Source: Nereocystis luetkeana (Eukaryota; Sar; Phaeophyceae; Laminariales; Laminariaceae). Taken from it: 64,000 nucleotides of DNA. The stretch spans positions 2,252,501 to 2,316,500 of the forward strand of contig JARUPZ010000034.1 of NCBI GenBank assembly GCA_031213475.1, in the 5' to 3' direction. Positions 40,467-53,500 of the stretch are shown here, in pieces. The notes under the pieces are model-generated. The model was given only the letters and a program-made list of their open reading frames with translations, was not told the DNA's origin and ran no database searches. Position numbers and translations under genes: made by a program. Position 1 is the stretch's first letter. Each line of letters begins with the position of its first letter.

Positions 40467-43014
40467 AACAGCCCCCGAGCCCCGATTTTTGACTGTAGCT
40501 TATTTCATTTTTGGAGGGGGGGAAGGGTGTCCGAGGTTCAAGCACCGTGGCGGCTTTGCACTGCTCTGTGGCAGTTGTTAATGTTTCCAGCAATGCTGTA
40601 CAGCAGTGGACAGGAAAGGTTGTATCTTGGTGGTTCTACGTTCTAATGACAGGATTTTTGTTGTTGTTTTCGTTTTTTTCGAGAAAATTGCCCGGGTCGA
40701 ACAGACGCTAGTGCTGAATTTTGTCTTGCCGGCGCGTGCTGGGTTGCCGCCAGCAAGTTGCCCGAGGCCAAGACCGCCGCGCGACGCCGATTGAGCCGCC
40801 CCGCTAAGGTGTACATCCTACTGTCGGAGATGCAAACCTTCGGTTTGATCGGGTAGGATTAAGGAGCGGTAATTTTTTATATAGGGGGCGTGCGGAGGAT
40901 GACTCGCTTGGAGTTGTTTTCGTTAGTTTGAGATCAAGGATTGGTTGTCAAGGGTATGTTTCCCTTCATTCTCTCGTTGACCCTGGTTATTTCCCGAGGA
41001 GCTGCTTCCTATAATCGGGACCTAGTGGTGTTTTCATCGCCGGCGATCGGCTGAAAACCCTTCAGTTAGTTCACGTCGGAGGCTGCTGTTACGCTCCGTA
41101 CTCAATTGAATAAATATTTTCTGGCCCTTCTCAACTTATGCTGCTGTTCTCGAGTGCTGCGCAAGGTTGCCTGGGCGCTGCTGTCGGATGGATTAAACGT
41201 TGCACAAATGTTTCCAACATACTTCGGTTTCTCCCGAATTTACAGGGAGCATTGTGATTATTTGTTTTTCACAGTAGGACTGTAAATACTCGCGGCATGA
41301 AAAATATGTCGCACCCAGAATTACTGCCAATACGCGCAGCATTTCCTCCCCGAAAGTATTAAACTGGGAGCATGTGCGAATCAGTGTCCGGGTCCTCATA
41401 AGGTTGCTCAATCTGCAGTTTTTCCAGAGCGCTGAGCGAGGCTTGCCTGGGCGCTGCTGTCGGCAGGAATACATATTGCACACATGCTCCCAGTATACCA
41501 CGAAAATCACAGCCCGAGTATACTGCGCACAATCGCCGTCATGATCACAACAACACGTTTGTTCGACTTATCAATGTTGGCCATCGCCCACCTGATCAGC
41601 GGCCTCGACACGGCCACCGGTGCCTGGTACCAGTTTTTCGGGCTGACCGCCCTCCCTCACGTAGGGCCAACCCTCGCCACTGGGTTGGCTTGGGACCGCC
41701 TATTTAGCACTGCGAGCACTCGCGGTATTATTAGCAGCATGGAACCCTTGAACACTGCCAGCAGTCGCAGTACCTCCAGTATTTCCCCCGCCGCAAGTAC
41801 TTTACTGTTGTGCAGAGCCAGCAAATATGCGTTGCCCTGCTGTTTGTTCCCCCCAATGTAGTGCTTATTTTTGAAGGTTGGACGCTCTCACGAGGAGGCC
41901 GCCACGGAAACACAAAGAAACGTCTACTCGTACCAGGGGTACATTCTTGGGCCTTCAGAGGGGGGTAGTGATATTTACAGCAACCGCCCCTGTAGGATTG
42001 GGGCACGAGACAGATTGTTAGTATCCGAGTTACACCGCAAAGACTCGTACGGCACGAGCTCAACCTGATCCTACTAATAGTGGTACTGATGGGTGGTCAC
42101 GTTGGTCGTACTTCGTATAATAGTACCGATAGCCCGCACGCAGACGCTACGTATGAGCTGGAAAAAAAAAACGCCTGCTGGGGTGCCGTCTGTGCCGGTG
42201 CCGACCGGTCTCTCTCGTCACTCTCACCAACTCCGACGAACCGCGACTTCACAAAAAAAAAAGACAAGCAAACTGGGAACAGCGCTCGAATGCGTCTCAT
42301 CGAGGGCAATAACAAGAACAAATTTCTTCCACAAGTGGTACACTTGTGGTCTCTAGAACCGATTCAGAAAAAAGTGTCTGGCTGTCTGTTTGTCCGATGA
42401 GGGTCACTCAATGGTCACCTACGGACAAATTTCTTTCGATTAAGGTAATTGTTTGGTCGATATCTCGGGGGTTCCAAAGGGGTTAAGAGCTCAAAGCCCT
42501 AACGCTCCGTACATTTCCGTCCAGAATGGTATAGTGTACCTGATATATACGTCTTAAGAGTTTTTTTTTTTGGTATTCCATCGCCAAAAAAAACAACCAC
42601 TATATACACAATTTTGAGAGGATTTCCTGTGTTCATAACTGCTGCCTGGTACGCCGTAGCTGGTACACTTTTGAAACTCCCTTTCGAGCCCTCCGAGCTT
42701 TTCGAGCGCGTTTTAGTGCCAGGCTTAACTCACGCGAGATTTTCAACGTTTGGAGCCAAATCTTCAGGCTAGTACGAGTACCGATCGCTGACACACAGGT
42801 CAACCGCATGCGTCAATTCCCATCTGCTGGGGCGCCTTGTGTCTGCATCCTCGCGATTTGGCTGACCACATCTCGATCCCTCTCTGGCGCGTCCCCAGTA
42901 TCCGAGCGAGTAATCAAACACGCTAGCGCTTGTCGTACAAGAACCCAAGGCGGCTCAACAGCAAACTCGTGCGAGTGGCCAAAATATTTGTTGTGGTGCT
43001 AACCTTTCACACGT
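40467..43014. other. intergenic between convergent PPOX and SNAPC3
   Basis: It should begin with the PPOX 3' UTR; an AATAAA lies near 41109, but its use is unproven. A diverged direct repeat around GCCTGGGCGCTGCTGTCGG occurs at 41170 and 41445. A 125-codon open frame at 41484-41861 has no recognisable similarity. Nothing else supported. Confidence 0.5.
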
Positions 43015-43275
43015 CCGACACCGATCACGATCTATCTATCTACTGTAGACTATCCAGTAGATAGATGCTAACCGGCCGTTGTGAGATGTTGTGCAAGATC
43101 TGTATACTCGAAGTGCATATCCAACATACCAAACGTGTCCTAGATCATGCAGATCGTATGGCTTCCACCGCGCAACGTGAGCTAGACCATACGAGTACAG
43201 ATCAGGGATACCTGCCGCGGAATATCTACGGCAAATCGTCAAGTGGGAACCAATCATCTGTCCGGTGTATTTAAC
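43015..43275. mobile_element. GATC-rich MITE
   Basis: Starts ACACGTCCGACACCGATCAC and ends TCATCTGTCCGGTGT, with GTTGTGAGATGTTGTGCA and AAACGTGTCCTAGATCATGC inside. Confidence 0.8.
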
Positions 43276-43779
43276 CTTTACCTGTTGTGCTCTTCGGTCT
43301 CGAGATATAATGCACCGCCATGAGATTGTTTGACAACGTTGCACCAACAAAATTTCTAGCCCGTTTTAGAGTGAGGTATAGAGTCCCTGAGTCGTGCTAC
43401 GGTAAGGGTTTCACTTGATTCAAGTATCGCCCACACATTTCCCACTGATGGGCTCCCTATCTGGGGAGCTCGTACCTAATATATTAGTCCCCCGATGTGT
43501 GTTGCATACTACTATTTCTAAGCCCATTTGATAGAGCACCGCACTTATTTTACGCCTGGTAGCTTACAAAGCTTCTTAAAAAGTCGGTTCTTGGGTGGAA
43601 TATACAGCCTCTCACGTGAGGGGCCTCATAAAAATTAGGCGCTCGTACCTCTACCGTGGTCGCGCGAGTAGCCTAAACTCGGCAGTGGCAAAGGCAGTAC
43701 ATGCCGCCCCCCTATGGTCATACGACTACGGCCGTATGATATCGAGTACACCCCCAGCCCCCGCCCCACTACCGTAGCC

Positions 43780-44262
43780 CTGGTCGAGGAAGATATCGAC
43801 AGTCCACCCCCTCGGTCTTCGTACGCCCCCCGCATTCGGGGGCTACTCAACACACCGCTAGTGCTCATCGTAGCAGCTGTAGACAGTCCACCTCTCCGGC
43901 CCATGGGCCACACATCCCGGGGTCTCTCAACACACTACTGCTCGTCGTAGCAGTTGTAGACAGTCAAACCCTTCGGTCCATCTGCCCCACATTTTCCGGG
44001 TCCGACCCCTCCCTCGACAGTCGCCCCCGCAGGCACCCCACCCGAGAATTCACTCATGGTTTTTTCCCGAGGGAAGCGGGTGTCCCTCAACACACCCACT
44101 AGTGCTCGTCCTGACAGTTTTGTTATAGGCAGTACAGCTCTTCCGTCGATTGGCCCGACATTCTTCCGGTTCCCCCCCTCCCCCGTACCCTCCTCTCGGC
44201 AGGCACCCCCCTCGCGCATAGACTCCTGGTTTCTTCCCGCGGGAAGCGGGGGTCTCACAACA
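43780..44262 (-). pseudogene. decayed tandem copies of the SNAPC3 C-terminal coding end
   Basis: The terminal exon's GTCGTAGCAGTTATAGACAG segment (plus strand) recurs, diverged, at about 44105, 43947, 43865 and 43796, each followed by a TTCGG(T/C)CC-like sequence. Two longer units also keep the stretch matching NQESMR. They lie directly 3' of the functional stop, so they are duplicated coding ends now outside the gene. Confidence 0.75.
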
Positions 44263-44264
44263 CG

Positions 44265-44525
44265 TTAGCACTCGTCGTAGCAGTTATAGACAGTCCATCC
44301 CTTCGGCCCCACGAATTCTTCCGGTTCCGCTTCTTCTCCCCCGCCCCCTCCCCCGCCCCCGTCCCCCCCCGCGGGAGCAGCCCTACCCCGCATCGACTCC
44401 TGGTTCGTTCCCGCAGCAAAGTGGGACGCGGGCCACCCCTCTCCGGCCAGCTCTCCCTTCAGTGGCTTCCCTTGCGCGTCGTAGAACAACATCTCGAAGC
44501 ACTCGACGCAGCACATCAGGGGGGC
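44265..44525 (-). CDS. SNAPC3: SNAPC3 last exon: second half of zinc finger
   Basis: Acceptor GCGTGGACAG, 86 codons from APLMCCVECFEMLFYD to TVYNCYDEC, TAA. CVEC supplies two zinc ligands; a Gly/Glu linker and an aromatic C-terminal end follow. Confidence 0.9.
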   Translation of the reverse strand, partial: APLMCCVECFEMLFYDAQGKPLKGELAGEGWPASHFAAGTNQESMRGRAAPAGGDGGGGGGGGEEAEPEEFVGPKGWTVYNCYDEC

Positions 44526-47500
44526 CTGTCCACGCGCGACAAATGTTTTCGATCGCAAGGCATCACGGCGGCGACAAGAGTTGATAAAAGGTGGCAGCGG
44601 CGGAGGCGGTGGGCAAGCGGGATGGGGAACGGGGGAACGGGAGGAGGAGGGGGGGGCGGGAGGGCGAACAGGGGTAGTGGGAGGAGGAGATAGGGGAGGG
44701 GGGGGAGGGGACAAGGAGGCAGGGGGGAGACGGGAGGTGGGGGGAGGGTACTCATTATCATGCATTGCCGTAGTCGTATGACCACAAACCCTCGCATCCC
44801 TACCGTGCCGGGACGGAGCACGTCGGGTTATAATCGACCAGGCAGACATTGCTTGCACCAAGAGCAAAGCATCATGTGGTGTTGGGCGGGGTCTCGTTCT
44901 ACGATAGAGGTAGCACATTCCGGCTAAACTGCTTTCTGAATGACGGAGTTCCTTAGCTCAAAACCGTCAGAATGTCAACAATGTTTCCAATAATTACCTT
45001 TTGGTATACTTGGGTCATGGGATTATTCATCGGGATGCAATTTGATTTTTTGCTGATGCCGGTGTTCGAGTATAGGAACGGAGCTCCTTGCGTGAGGAGC
45101 TCCAGAAAATATAGGGTGGACTTCCATTGTAGGAGGCCTCCGGGTCGCATGAAGGGTGAGCTGCATCTTACTAAGAACCGCTTGAGAGGCGGATTTTCTT
45201 GCATATGGATGACAGCATCAATGAATTGATCATTTTGTGGTGTGGCCACTTCCAGAGACAGCAATGGGTATACTTTATGTAACTGCCTCGAGGATGCCTT
45301 ACCATATACCAGGTACACACTACGTGATACGATCAGCCCCCTTGTGCGGAGTTGAGCTTCTCCCCGCACAAAGCGATCAAACTCGACCGCCGGGAGGGGA
45401 GGGGGGGAGGGGCACTCGACATCATGCATGGCCGTAAGTCGTATGACCATAGACCCCCGCATTCCTGCAATGCCGGGACGGAGCATATCGGGTTTTCACC
45501 GGCCAGGCAGACATTGCTTGCACCACGCGCGAAGCGCCGTTAGGTGTCTGGTGAGTCGCGTGAAAGGTGAGCTGCTTCCTACTAAGAACCGCTTGTGAGG
45601 CGGACTTGCATATGGATGACAGCTTCAATGAATTAACTTACTTTCCGGTGTGGTCACTTCCAGAGACAACAATGAGAGTACTATATAACTGCTTCTTGGG
45701 TGCCTTGCCATAAACACTACGTGATACGATCATCCCCCTTGTGCGGAGTAAAGGTTTTCAACCCCGCAGAGATGATCTTACTCGACCCTCGACCACCAGC
45801 TGTGACCGACCACCGAAAAAAAACAAAAAAACTGTACCTTGGTTGCCTATAATAGCTTAAGTAGTGAGCGGCATGTTTTACAGTGTCGTAGCCAACCGAC
45901 GCCAACCCAAACCATATACGAAGTATAATAATAGGGGGGGGAGGGGGGGGGGTGTACCAGATAGGAGAGATGTACTCGATCTCATGCATGGCCGTAGTTG
46001 TATGACCATGGACCCTCACATCCCTACAACGCCGGTACGGAGCATGTCGGGGTTTCACCGACCAGGCAGACATTGCTTGCACCAAGCGCGAAGCGCCGTG
46101 AGGTATCCGGCGAGTCGCATGAAGGGTGAGCTGCATCCTACTAAGAACCACTTGTGAGGCGGACTTGCATATGCATGACAGCTTCAATGAATGTAATTTC
46201 TGGTGTAGCCACTTCCAGAGACAGCAATGGGAGTACTATGTTACTGCCTCTTGGGTGTCTTACCTTGAACACTACGTGATACGATCGATTCCCTTGTGCG
46301 GAGTAAAGATTATTTACCTCGCACAAATGATCTAACTCGACGACCAGCTGTGCGCGGTCGCCAAAAAAAAACAAAAAACAAACAAACAAAACGTTGTCTT
46401 AGCTCACGTAGTGAGCGGCATGTTTCACAATGTCGTTGCCAACCGACGCCAACCCAACCTATATAAAATAAGGCGCGGGGGTCGTTGGTGGGAATGTCAA
46501 ACGGCGGCCCGCTCCCGAACAGGGCATGAGCACGCAATACCATCGCCGACGATGAGGGGATTGAGGGCCATATCATGGCAGGTGTATTGCGGGTGAGCAG
46601 CGGAAAAAACTTCAGCGAACACAAAAAGCTTCAGCTACTATATACCAGGTAGTGACGCTGCCTACCTGGTAGTCATGAAGAGCTGACGTCATGCTGGTGT
46701 CCTCAACAAAACAATAAAAAAAGACTCGCACTCGGGTCGAACGGATACGTACCGACACGCGATATTTTGCTGATACATACTAGGTATTTACTATCGCGGG
46801 GGGGGCTAATGTTGTAATCAGAACCCACAGTTGACCTCAAAAATACATGTATCCCCCTGTGTTCACACGCCGTATTTGGCTCTGATTACTGTATTCCTTC
46901 CCCCGTAACACCGAAACGAAAAACAGCTCCCCCTATTTTAGAGCGATACTGACTGCTCGTCGGCGATGGCCGATGTCACCCCTAACCCTCTCTAGAGCTG
47001 GAAAAACGTTTCTGAGGCAAGAACGTAAGTACTTTATAAAAAAAGTGCGGGAAACTTGTTTTAGCATTGAGAGGGTTGAATGTACAGTAAATGCCAATCC
47101 GAGGATATCATCTGTTTTGGACACCAGGTAGAAGGTTCTTAACCACAGCAACTGCCAACAGTGACATCGACCCCACCGCCGTCACAACAATATTCATCAC
47201 GTTGGTGCTCATAAGTTGCACGATCCGTTCCTGCTGCAGACTACGTAACCCAATCGTATGAGGACGGCCGAATATAACAAGGTCCACGTTTTTTTTCGTT
47301 TCCGCACCAAAGCGGCCGACTGATTTTTCCGACGACAACGACCACCAACCGAGCAACCTCAACCTTTCTCGGGGAACAAAACAAGGAAGGACGCGATGCA
47401 AAAGGACACCAAACCGAGAAAATCATGCGCTAACTCGCCTGTGACCACCTGAATCTTCCAACAATATGCAGCCAACCGACCAACCAACCTGTCTCGGTAA

Positions 47501-50500
47501 AAAAACAAGCGTTCACAGGATGCAACAAGAACACATTCAATGCAACAGCTGAGATGTCTTCTAGACCACTACCAGCCTACAAACAAACAAACAAACCAAC
47601 AAGTGCATGCGCTAACGCGCTCCCTCGCTCACCTGGTCCGACAGCGGGTGCCCGTAAGTCTTCTTCACCGCCGCTTTAGTCCTGCAGACCCCGCATCGCC
47701 TCGACCCCGACTTCACCTTGAACGAAAGCCGGGGATACTCCTCTACCAAACATTTCCACCCTCCGCCTGCTTCCTCCCCAGTCCCAGTCCCCGTCCCTGA
47801 AACTGCCTCCTGTTGTCCCGAGCCGGAACCCTGTTGTCCCGAAACTGTTTCCTGATTTCCCGAACCGCAACCCACGTGTGCCGAACCACAACCAGCCCCG
47901 TTGGTGGAAACGCCCCCTTCATTGTCAGGGGCGGCTGTACCGACGTGCTGCCGTTCCAGTCGTGGCTCCGCGGCACACGTGCCGCCGTTGCGGGTTGAGC
48001 CATCGGCGGCGGCGGCGGCGACAGCGGGGGCGGGTGGTACCATCCCCGGGTTTGCAAAATCCGAGGTGGCAGTGGAAGGGAGGGGGGTGCTGACGGGGGG
48101 CAGCGGCTCTAACCTGATGTCGGACACGACGAAGAAGTGGTCGCAGTCACCGTGGTGGAGAAACATGTACCTGCTTGCGCCGGGGGTCGGAACGGGGGGG
48201 CGGAGGGGGGGAGGTATACTCACATCATTCATGGCCATAGTCGTATGCCCATAGACTCTCGCATCCGTACAGAGCCGGGACGGAGCTCGTCGGGTTTAAA
48301 CCGACCAGGCAGACATTGCTCGGGCGGTCGCGTGAAGAAGGTTTGGACTCGGCCGTGACCCATTTGGTGGTCATAGCGATTGACAGAATAGGCTGTTGGA
48401 GCCATAACCAAACCCACACGCTGGAAGTGGCACGTGCCATTAGGGTTTAGGGGACAGGGGGTAGCAAAACAAGCGAAAATGCATCATGCGGTGCCTATGC
48501 CACCTCTAGTTTGGGCGTTGGGTGCGTTAACAGCCTGGGTAAGATGCCCAGTCGGCAATGCGAAACCGCGCCAACAGCATCAAAATCGGTTGACTTTACG
48601 TACGTACGCGATTCAGCAATTCAGCAATCAACGCCCACGCACCCCGCTTGTGTGCTCAAAAACGCCTCACTTTTAGTCGTCTTGACAACTTTAGAACTGC
48701 AGTCCCGTTGTGGGGACAAACCACCTGGAAATAGGCTCGTATTTAGGTTTCCGCACAGTGCGGTACTGAAAGGGTTAAACTGCGTGTTATACCGATGCAA
48801 CGGCATAACCAGCTGGCATAGTACGCTCTTTGCGCACAACCGACAAAAAAAAACACGAACGACCAAAGAAAAGGTGGCTCATGGCTATCATACTCCCACA
48901 TGGCAAAACTGTGGGAAAATGGCCAAAACCTCGTGCCACGGTTCGCTTGTTTGGACTTGTGCCATTCCGAGAAAGGGAGCACGAAAAAACAAAACAAAAC
49001 AAACACCAAACGGGTCAGGCCCTAAAAAACGTTTGGACGACGAGTCAGCTTTCGTTGGGATGATACAAGCGGTGGCATAATTCATGCCAGGTAAGTTTTT
49101 ATTGTTGGGGTTAGGAGACACTATTGAGATATGCTGTTGGCACATTGGGGGCGGCACATGCCATCTAGATTTTAGAGGTAGTGAACCAAAACTCGAGTTC
49201 CCATGCGATACCGATAAACACGAAGAATCGACAGAAACGACCTTGGTACATCCGGGGACCATAGTTAATAGGACCAAATATTGTTAGTAAAAATGGTTGA
49301 ATATAAAGGTTATTATGTATACCATACCATACTGGTAGGTCCTATTAACTATGGTCCCCCGTAATAGTCGATACCTGGTACAACGCAGACAGAACAAACA
49401 TGGGGCGTCTACAAAACAAAACCTTGTCCCTGACCTTTCGCCAATAACTGGCCTCAACTCTCCGATCGTAACGTCCGATGCCCACATCAACTCGCCACTT
49501 GGACGGTCAACAGTGAAAAAAGACACGGCAAAGAGAAAAGAAACATGCAAGTGGCGGAGCCCGCAGAGAGAGAGACGTGGAGAGGGATAGGGGGAGGGAG
49601 GGGTGGAGGCAAGGGGGGGGGGAAGGGGGGAGAGGGAGGGAGGGAGGGAGGGAAGTTTCGATCTTTTGGAATGAGGTCACGAGCAGTTAGTGTGGACTAT
49701 CAACAATTTTCGCCAAAGTTCGGTGAAGCCGTAAACACACTGCCTCCCCCCCCCCTCTTTCACCTCCAAAACATGAAAAAACAACAAGGTGCACGCGCAG
49801 TTGGCCACTTCCTCCCCCCCGCTCCTCAGCCATCTCCACGACGTCCCTGGGGGGGGGGGGTGGGGGCTGTAGTTTTGTTCATGCATGGCCGTAGTCGTAT
49901 GACTATAGACCCTCGCATCCCAACAATGCCGGAACGGAACACGTCGGGTTTCCACCGATCAGCCAGACATTGCGTGCACCAAGCGCGAAGCGCCGTGAGG
50001 TGTTGGGCGAGTCGCATGAAGGGAGAGCTGCATCCTACTAAAAACCGCTGGTGAGGCGGACTTACATATGCAAGACAGTTTCAATGAGCTAATTTATTTT
50101 CCGTTGCGGCCACTTCCAGAGACAGCAATGGGAGCACCATGTAACTGGGGGGGGGGGCGTACTCATTTGTTGTTGGTCTTACAGCAGTGTCATTTGACCG
50201 TTGATCACGCATCCCTTTCGAGACGGAGCGCGGGGGGGGGGTATTCACTATCATGCATGGCCGTAGCCATACGACCAAATACCTCGCATCCCTATTTACA
50301 ATGCCGGGACGGGGCACGTTGGGTTTTCACCGACCAGACAGACATTACTTGCACCAAATGCGAAGCGCCGTGTGGTGCTGGGCGAGTCACATGAAGGGCG
50401 AGCTGCATTCTGCTAAGAACCGCTTGTGGGGTGACTTTCTCGCATTGGATGACAGCCTCGAATAAATTGAAGTAGGCGGTCCTGGTCGGGGAGTGCTATA

Positions 50501-53500
50501 AGGCTTACCAGGTAGTTGGGATGGGTGACAAGGGTAGCGTTTCACCAGGAGCCCAGTTAATTGATACCGTAACAACTGACTGACAGAGAGCTCGCCCGCA
50601 CACCCGGCCCGCGAACCCTCGCTTCTCTCGCTCCTACCGAACCTACAGTTGACTGGTACGATCCGTTCTGATCTTTTTCTTGCATATATAAGTTTTTTTT
50701 TTTACACACCGGACAGATGCCCTACAGATAGATCATCCACAGATAGATCATTTACATAAATATCATTTGCAGATAGATCATTTACAGATAGATCATTTAA
50801 AGTTAGATCATTTACAGATACATCATCTACGGATACATCATCTACAGATACATCATCTACAGATACATCATCTACAGATCCATCATCTGCTGATCCAATA
50901 GCCTGCTGTTGTGAGGTGCTGTGCAGGATCTGTGTAATACAGATCCAACCCAGGAAACCTGCCCTGGACCATGCAGATTATGCAGCTCCCATCCGGAAAC
51001 ACCGGCTAGATTATACAGATCATGTATATATGTATGTATGTATGTATCTATCTATCTGCCCTGGAAGATCTAGATCATAAACTGTGACAATAGATCATCT
51101 CTCAGAGGTGTGCTTTTTCTACCGGAAAAGGAGCGCGAGAAACAAACCAGCACCCCACGGGTAAACACTACACGTAGTTTCCCCCCCAAACTATGCTACA
51201 TGATGCACGATTGTGCTTGTAAATTTTGCTCCAAAACAAATGCCCCACTATGCTACTTTCATGCTCTTGAAAAAAAACGTTCCAAATATGCCGCTACTGT
51301 AAAGTGCTCTTAAAAAACGCTCCAAATATGCCGAGAGAAGTTGCGAGCAGAACGGATACTGCAAGCCCAGCTGCATCCCTCCCCGAGCCTTTCCCTTACC
51401 CATCGCTTCTGATGCCGAGCTTTCTCCTGTGCGTCGTGCCTCGTTCGGCGACCGAGACATCATTCGCGACCGAAACATCATTCAGCAATTTTTTCTTGCC
51501 TGGCCCTCTCCGTCTCCCCTTCTGACGCCTAGCCACCTTCGCCCCGCTCCCCTTCCCACCCCGGCCTACACCGACGCCAGCTTTGGACGTAGCGATGCCC
51601 GCTGGGACGGTCGGGGGCGGGGATGCCCCCCCACCGTCCCCGGGTATCGTCTTGGCAGGGGGGGGGGTCATCTGGCCCCTCCTCCCTCCAGAGGGCCCTC
51701 CCGGCGCGTCCCGCCCGCCCGCTGGTAGGGAGATGGAGGGCTCTCGGTCGGAGTCGTTGCCAGCGGTGCCTTCTCCTGCTGCTCCCCGTTTCGTCCTCAT
51801 TCCGGGAGCAGCGGCCGTTCCGCCGGAGGAGGCAGAGTCACCCCGCTTGCGTTTCCGCTGGGCCGCTTGAGGTCCCCGTGTCGTCTGTGCCGGCGCGCAG
51901 CGGGAACCGAAAGACGCCTTTTTGGCCCTTGGTTTTGGGGGACCGTCACCTTCGACCGGCTCGTCCTCGTCTTCCTCGTCCTCTTCTTCCACCTCTTCCT
52001 CCTCTTCCACCTCTTCTTCCTCCTCCTCCTCTTCCACCTCTTCTTCCTCTTCCACCTCTTCCTCCTCTTCCTTCTCTTCGCCTTGCGAACTACGGCTGTT
52101 TCCTTTCCCTTTCCCTTTTTGTTTTTCTGTCCCTCCCCTCGCACGTTTCTCTCTCGGTTTTCTCTTCCCACCACTCGCTCCTTTCTTGCGCGCTGCTCCA
52201 CCTTTCGTGGCTCGCGCAACTGCCTCCGACACTGACGCGCCCCCGCCCGGCCCCTCCTCTTCCTCTTCTTCTACTTCTTGATCCTCTTCTTCCTCTTCCT
52301 CGTCGCCGTCTTCTTCTTCTTCTTCTTCTTCTTCCTCTTCCTCTTCCTCGCGCTCCCTCCCGTTGCTCATGGCGTGTCTCTTCCCTTTCCCCTTACCTTT
52401 GGCGCCCTTCGCTCGAGAGTCATCGTCGCCGGTTTTCTTACCCGCCCCCCTTTGCCCCTCGCTGCCCTTCCTCGCCCCTCTCCCTCGACCCCCACCTCCG
52501 CGTACCCGGGTTCCCTCCCTTCCCCCCCCTGATACGACGACTGACTCCCCCCGCCCCCCCCTTGACCTTGACCCGGCGCCTAACGCCGCAGGGCATCTGT
52601 TTTCTACGCCAGCCGCGGGTTCCGTCGGCGTTCGCGTCACCGTTCCCGTCGCCGTTCCCGTCACACTCGAGTACCCCTCACCTCCACCCTCCTCGTTCGG
52701 CCACCCGGCCTCCTTCCTGGCCTGCTCCATGAGGTCCTCCCTGTCAGTGGTCCATCTAGCGGTTCCCACCCGGAGCCACCGCCTCATCCACACGTCTGGC
52801 GGTGGAGGTTGACATGGTCGTGAAGCCTCGCAAGCAACCGCCACGCTATTGCTACTAGGTGGGGCAGCGACACCATCGCCTACCCGTCTCTTCGACTTGC
52901 CGCGGGCGGCGGCGGTACCAGCGGGTACGGCGTGGGGCGGCGACAATGGCCCCGGGTCGCCCGCTTCCGGCGGCGGGGGGGGGGAGGCAGCCACACTGGC
53001 CGTTTGAACGCCCATCTCCGCGCGATTTTCCTCCTCCGTCTCGCGAGAGCCCGTGTTCATGTTCGGTGGCGCGGTGCCACCGCCCACCCGCTTCTTCGAC
53101 CCGCCGTGGGCAGGGGCGGCGTCTCCCCCCTCTGCATCCTTGGCGCCCAGTTCTTGCTCCTTCTGCGCTATCCTCTCCGATTTTTTGGCCGCCCGTTCTC
53201 GTTGCCTCTCTGCCTTGGCCTCCCTCTCCAGCCTCGCGGCCTCTCGTTTTAGCTTGAAGGCCTTGCTGCGCAGTTCACGCATAATCACTCCCTGCGGTGC
53301 CGGCCGTGGCTGTGGTGGAGGTGGGTAGAGGAGACGGCTCCTCGCCTCCTGAAAACACGGCAAAGGAAAACAGAAGGAGTAGGGATGGTCAGTGTTGTGT
53401 TTTTTTCGTAGATAAGAGCGTTTCGTTCTTGGGGGTTGGAGGCGGCCTATATAGCGGACATTTTGAGTTCTCGGTCCATCTGTCCGCCTTGTCCGCTTAT

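Noticed and set aside
41484-41861. 125-codon plus frame between PPOX and SNAPC3
   Set aside because: No family similarity seen, no splice or start context; it overlaps a diverged direct repeat.
51623-52732. 369-codon plus-strand open frame rich in Pro/Leu/Ser
   Set aside because: Exact antisense of the low-complexity SNAPC3 exon 6, whose splice phases and flanking conserved motifs support the minus strand.
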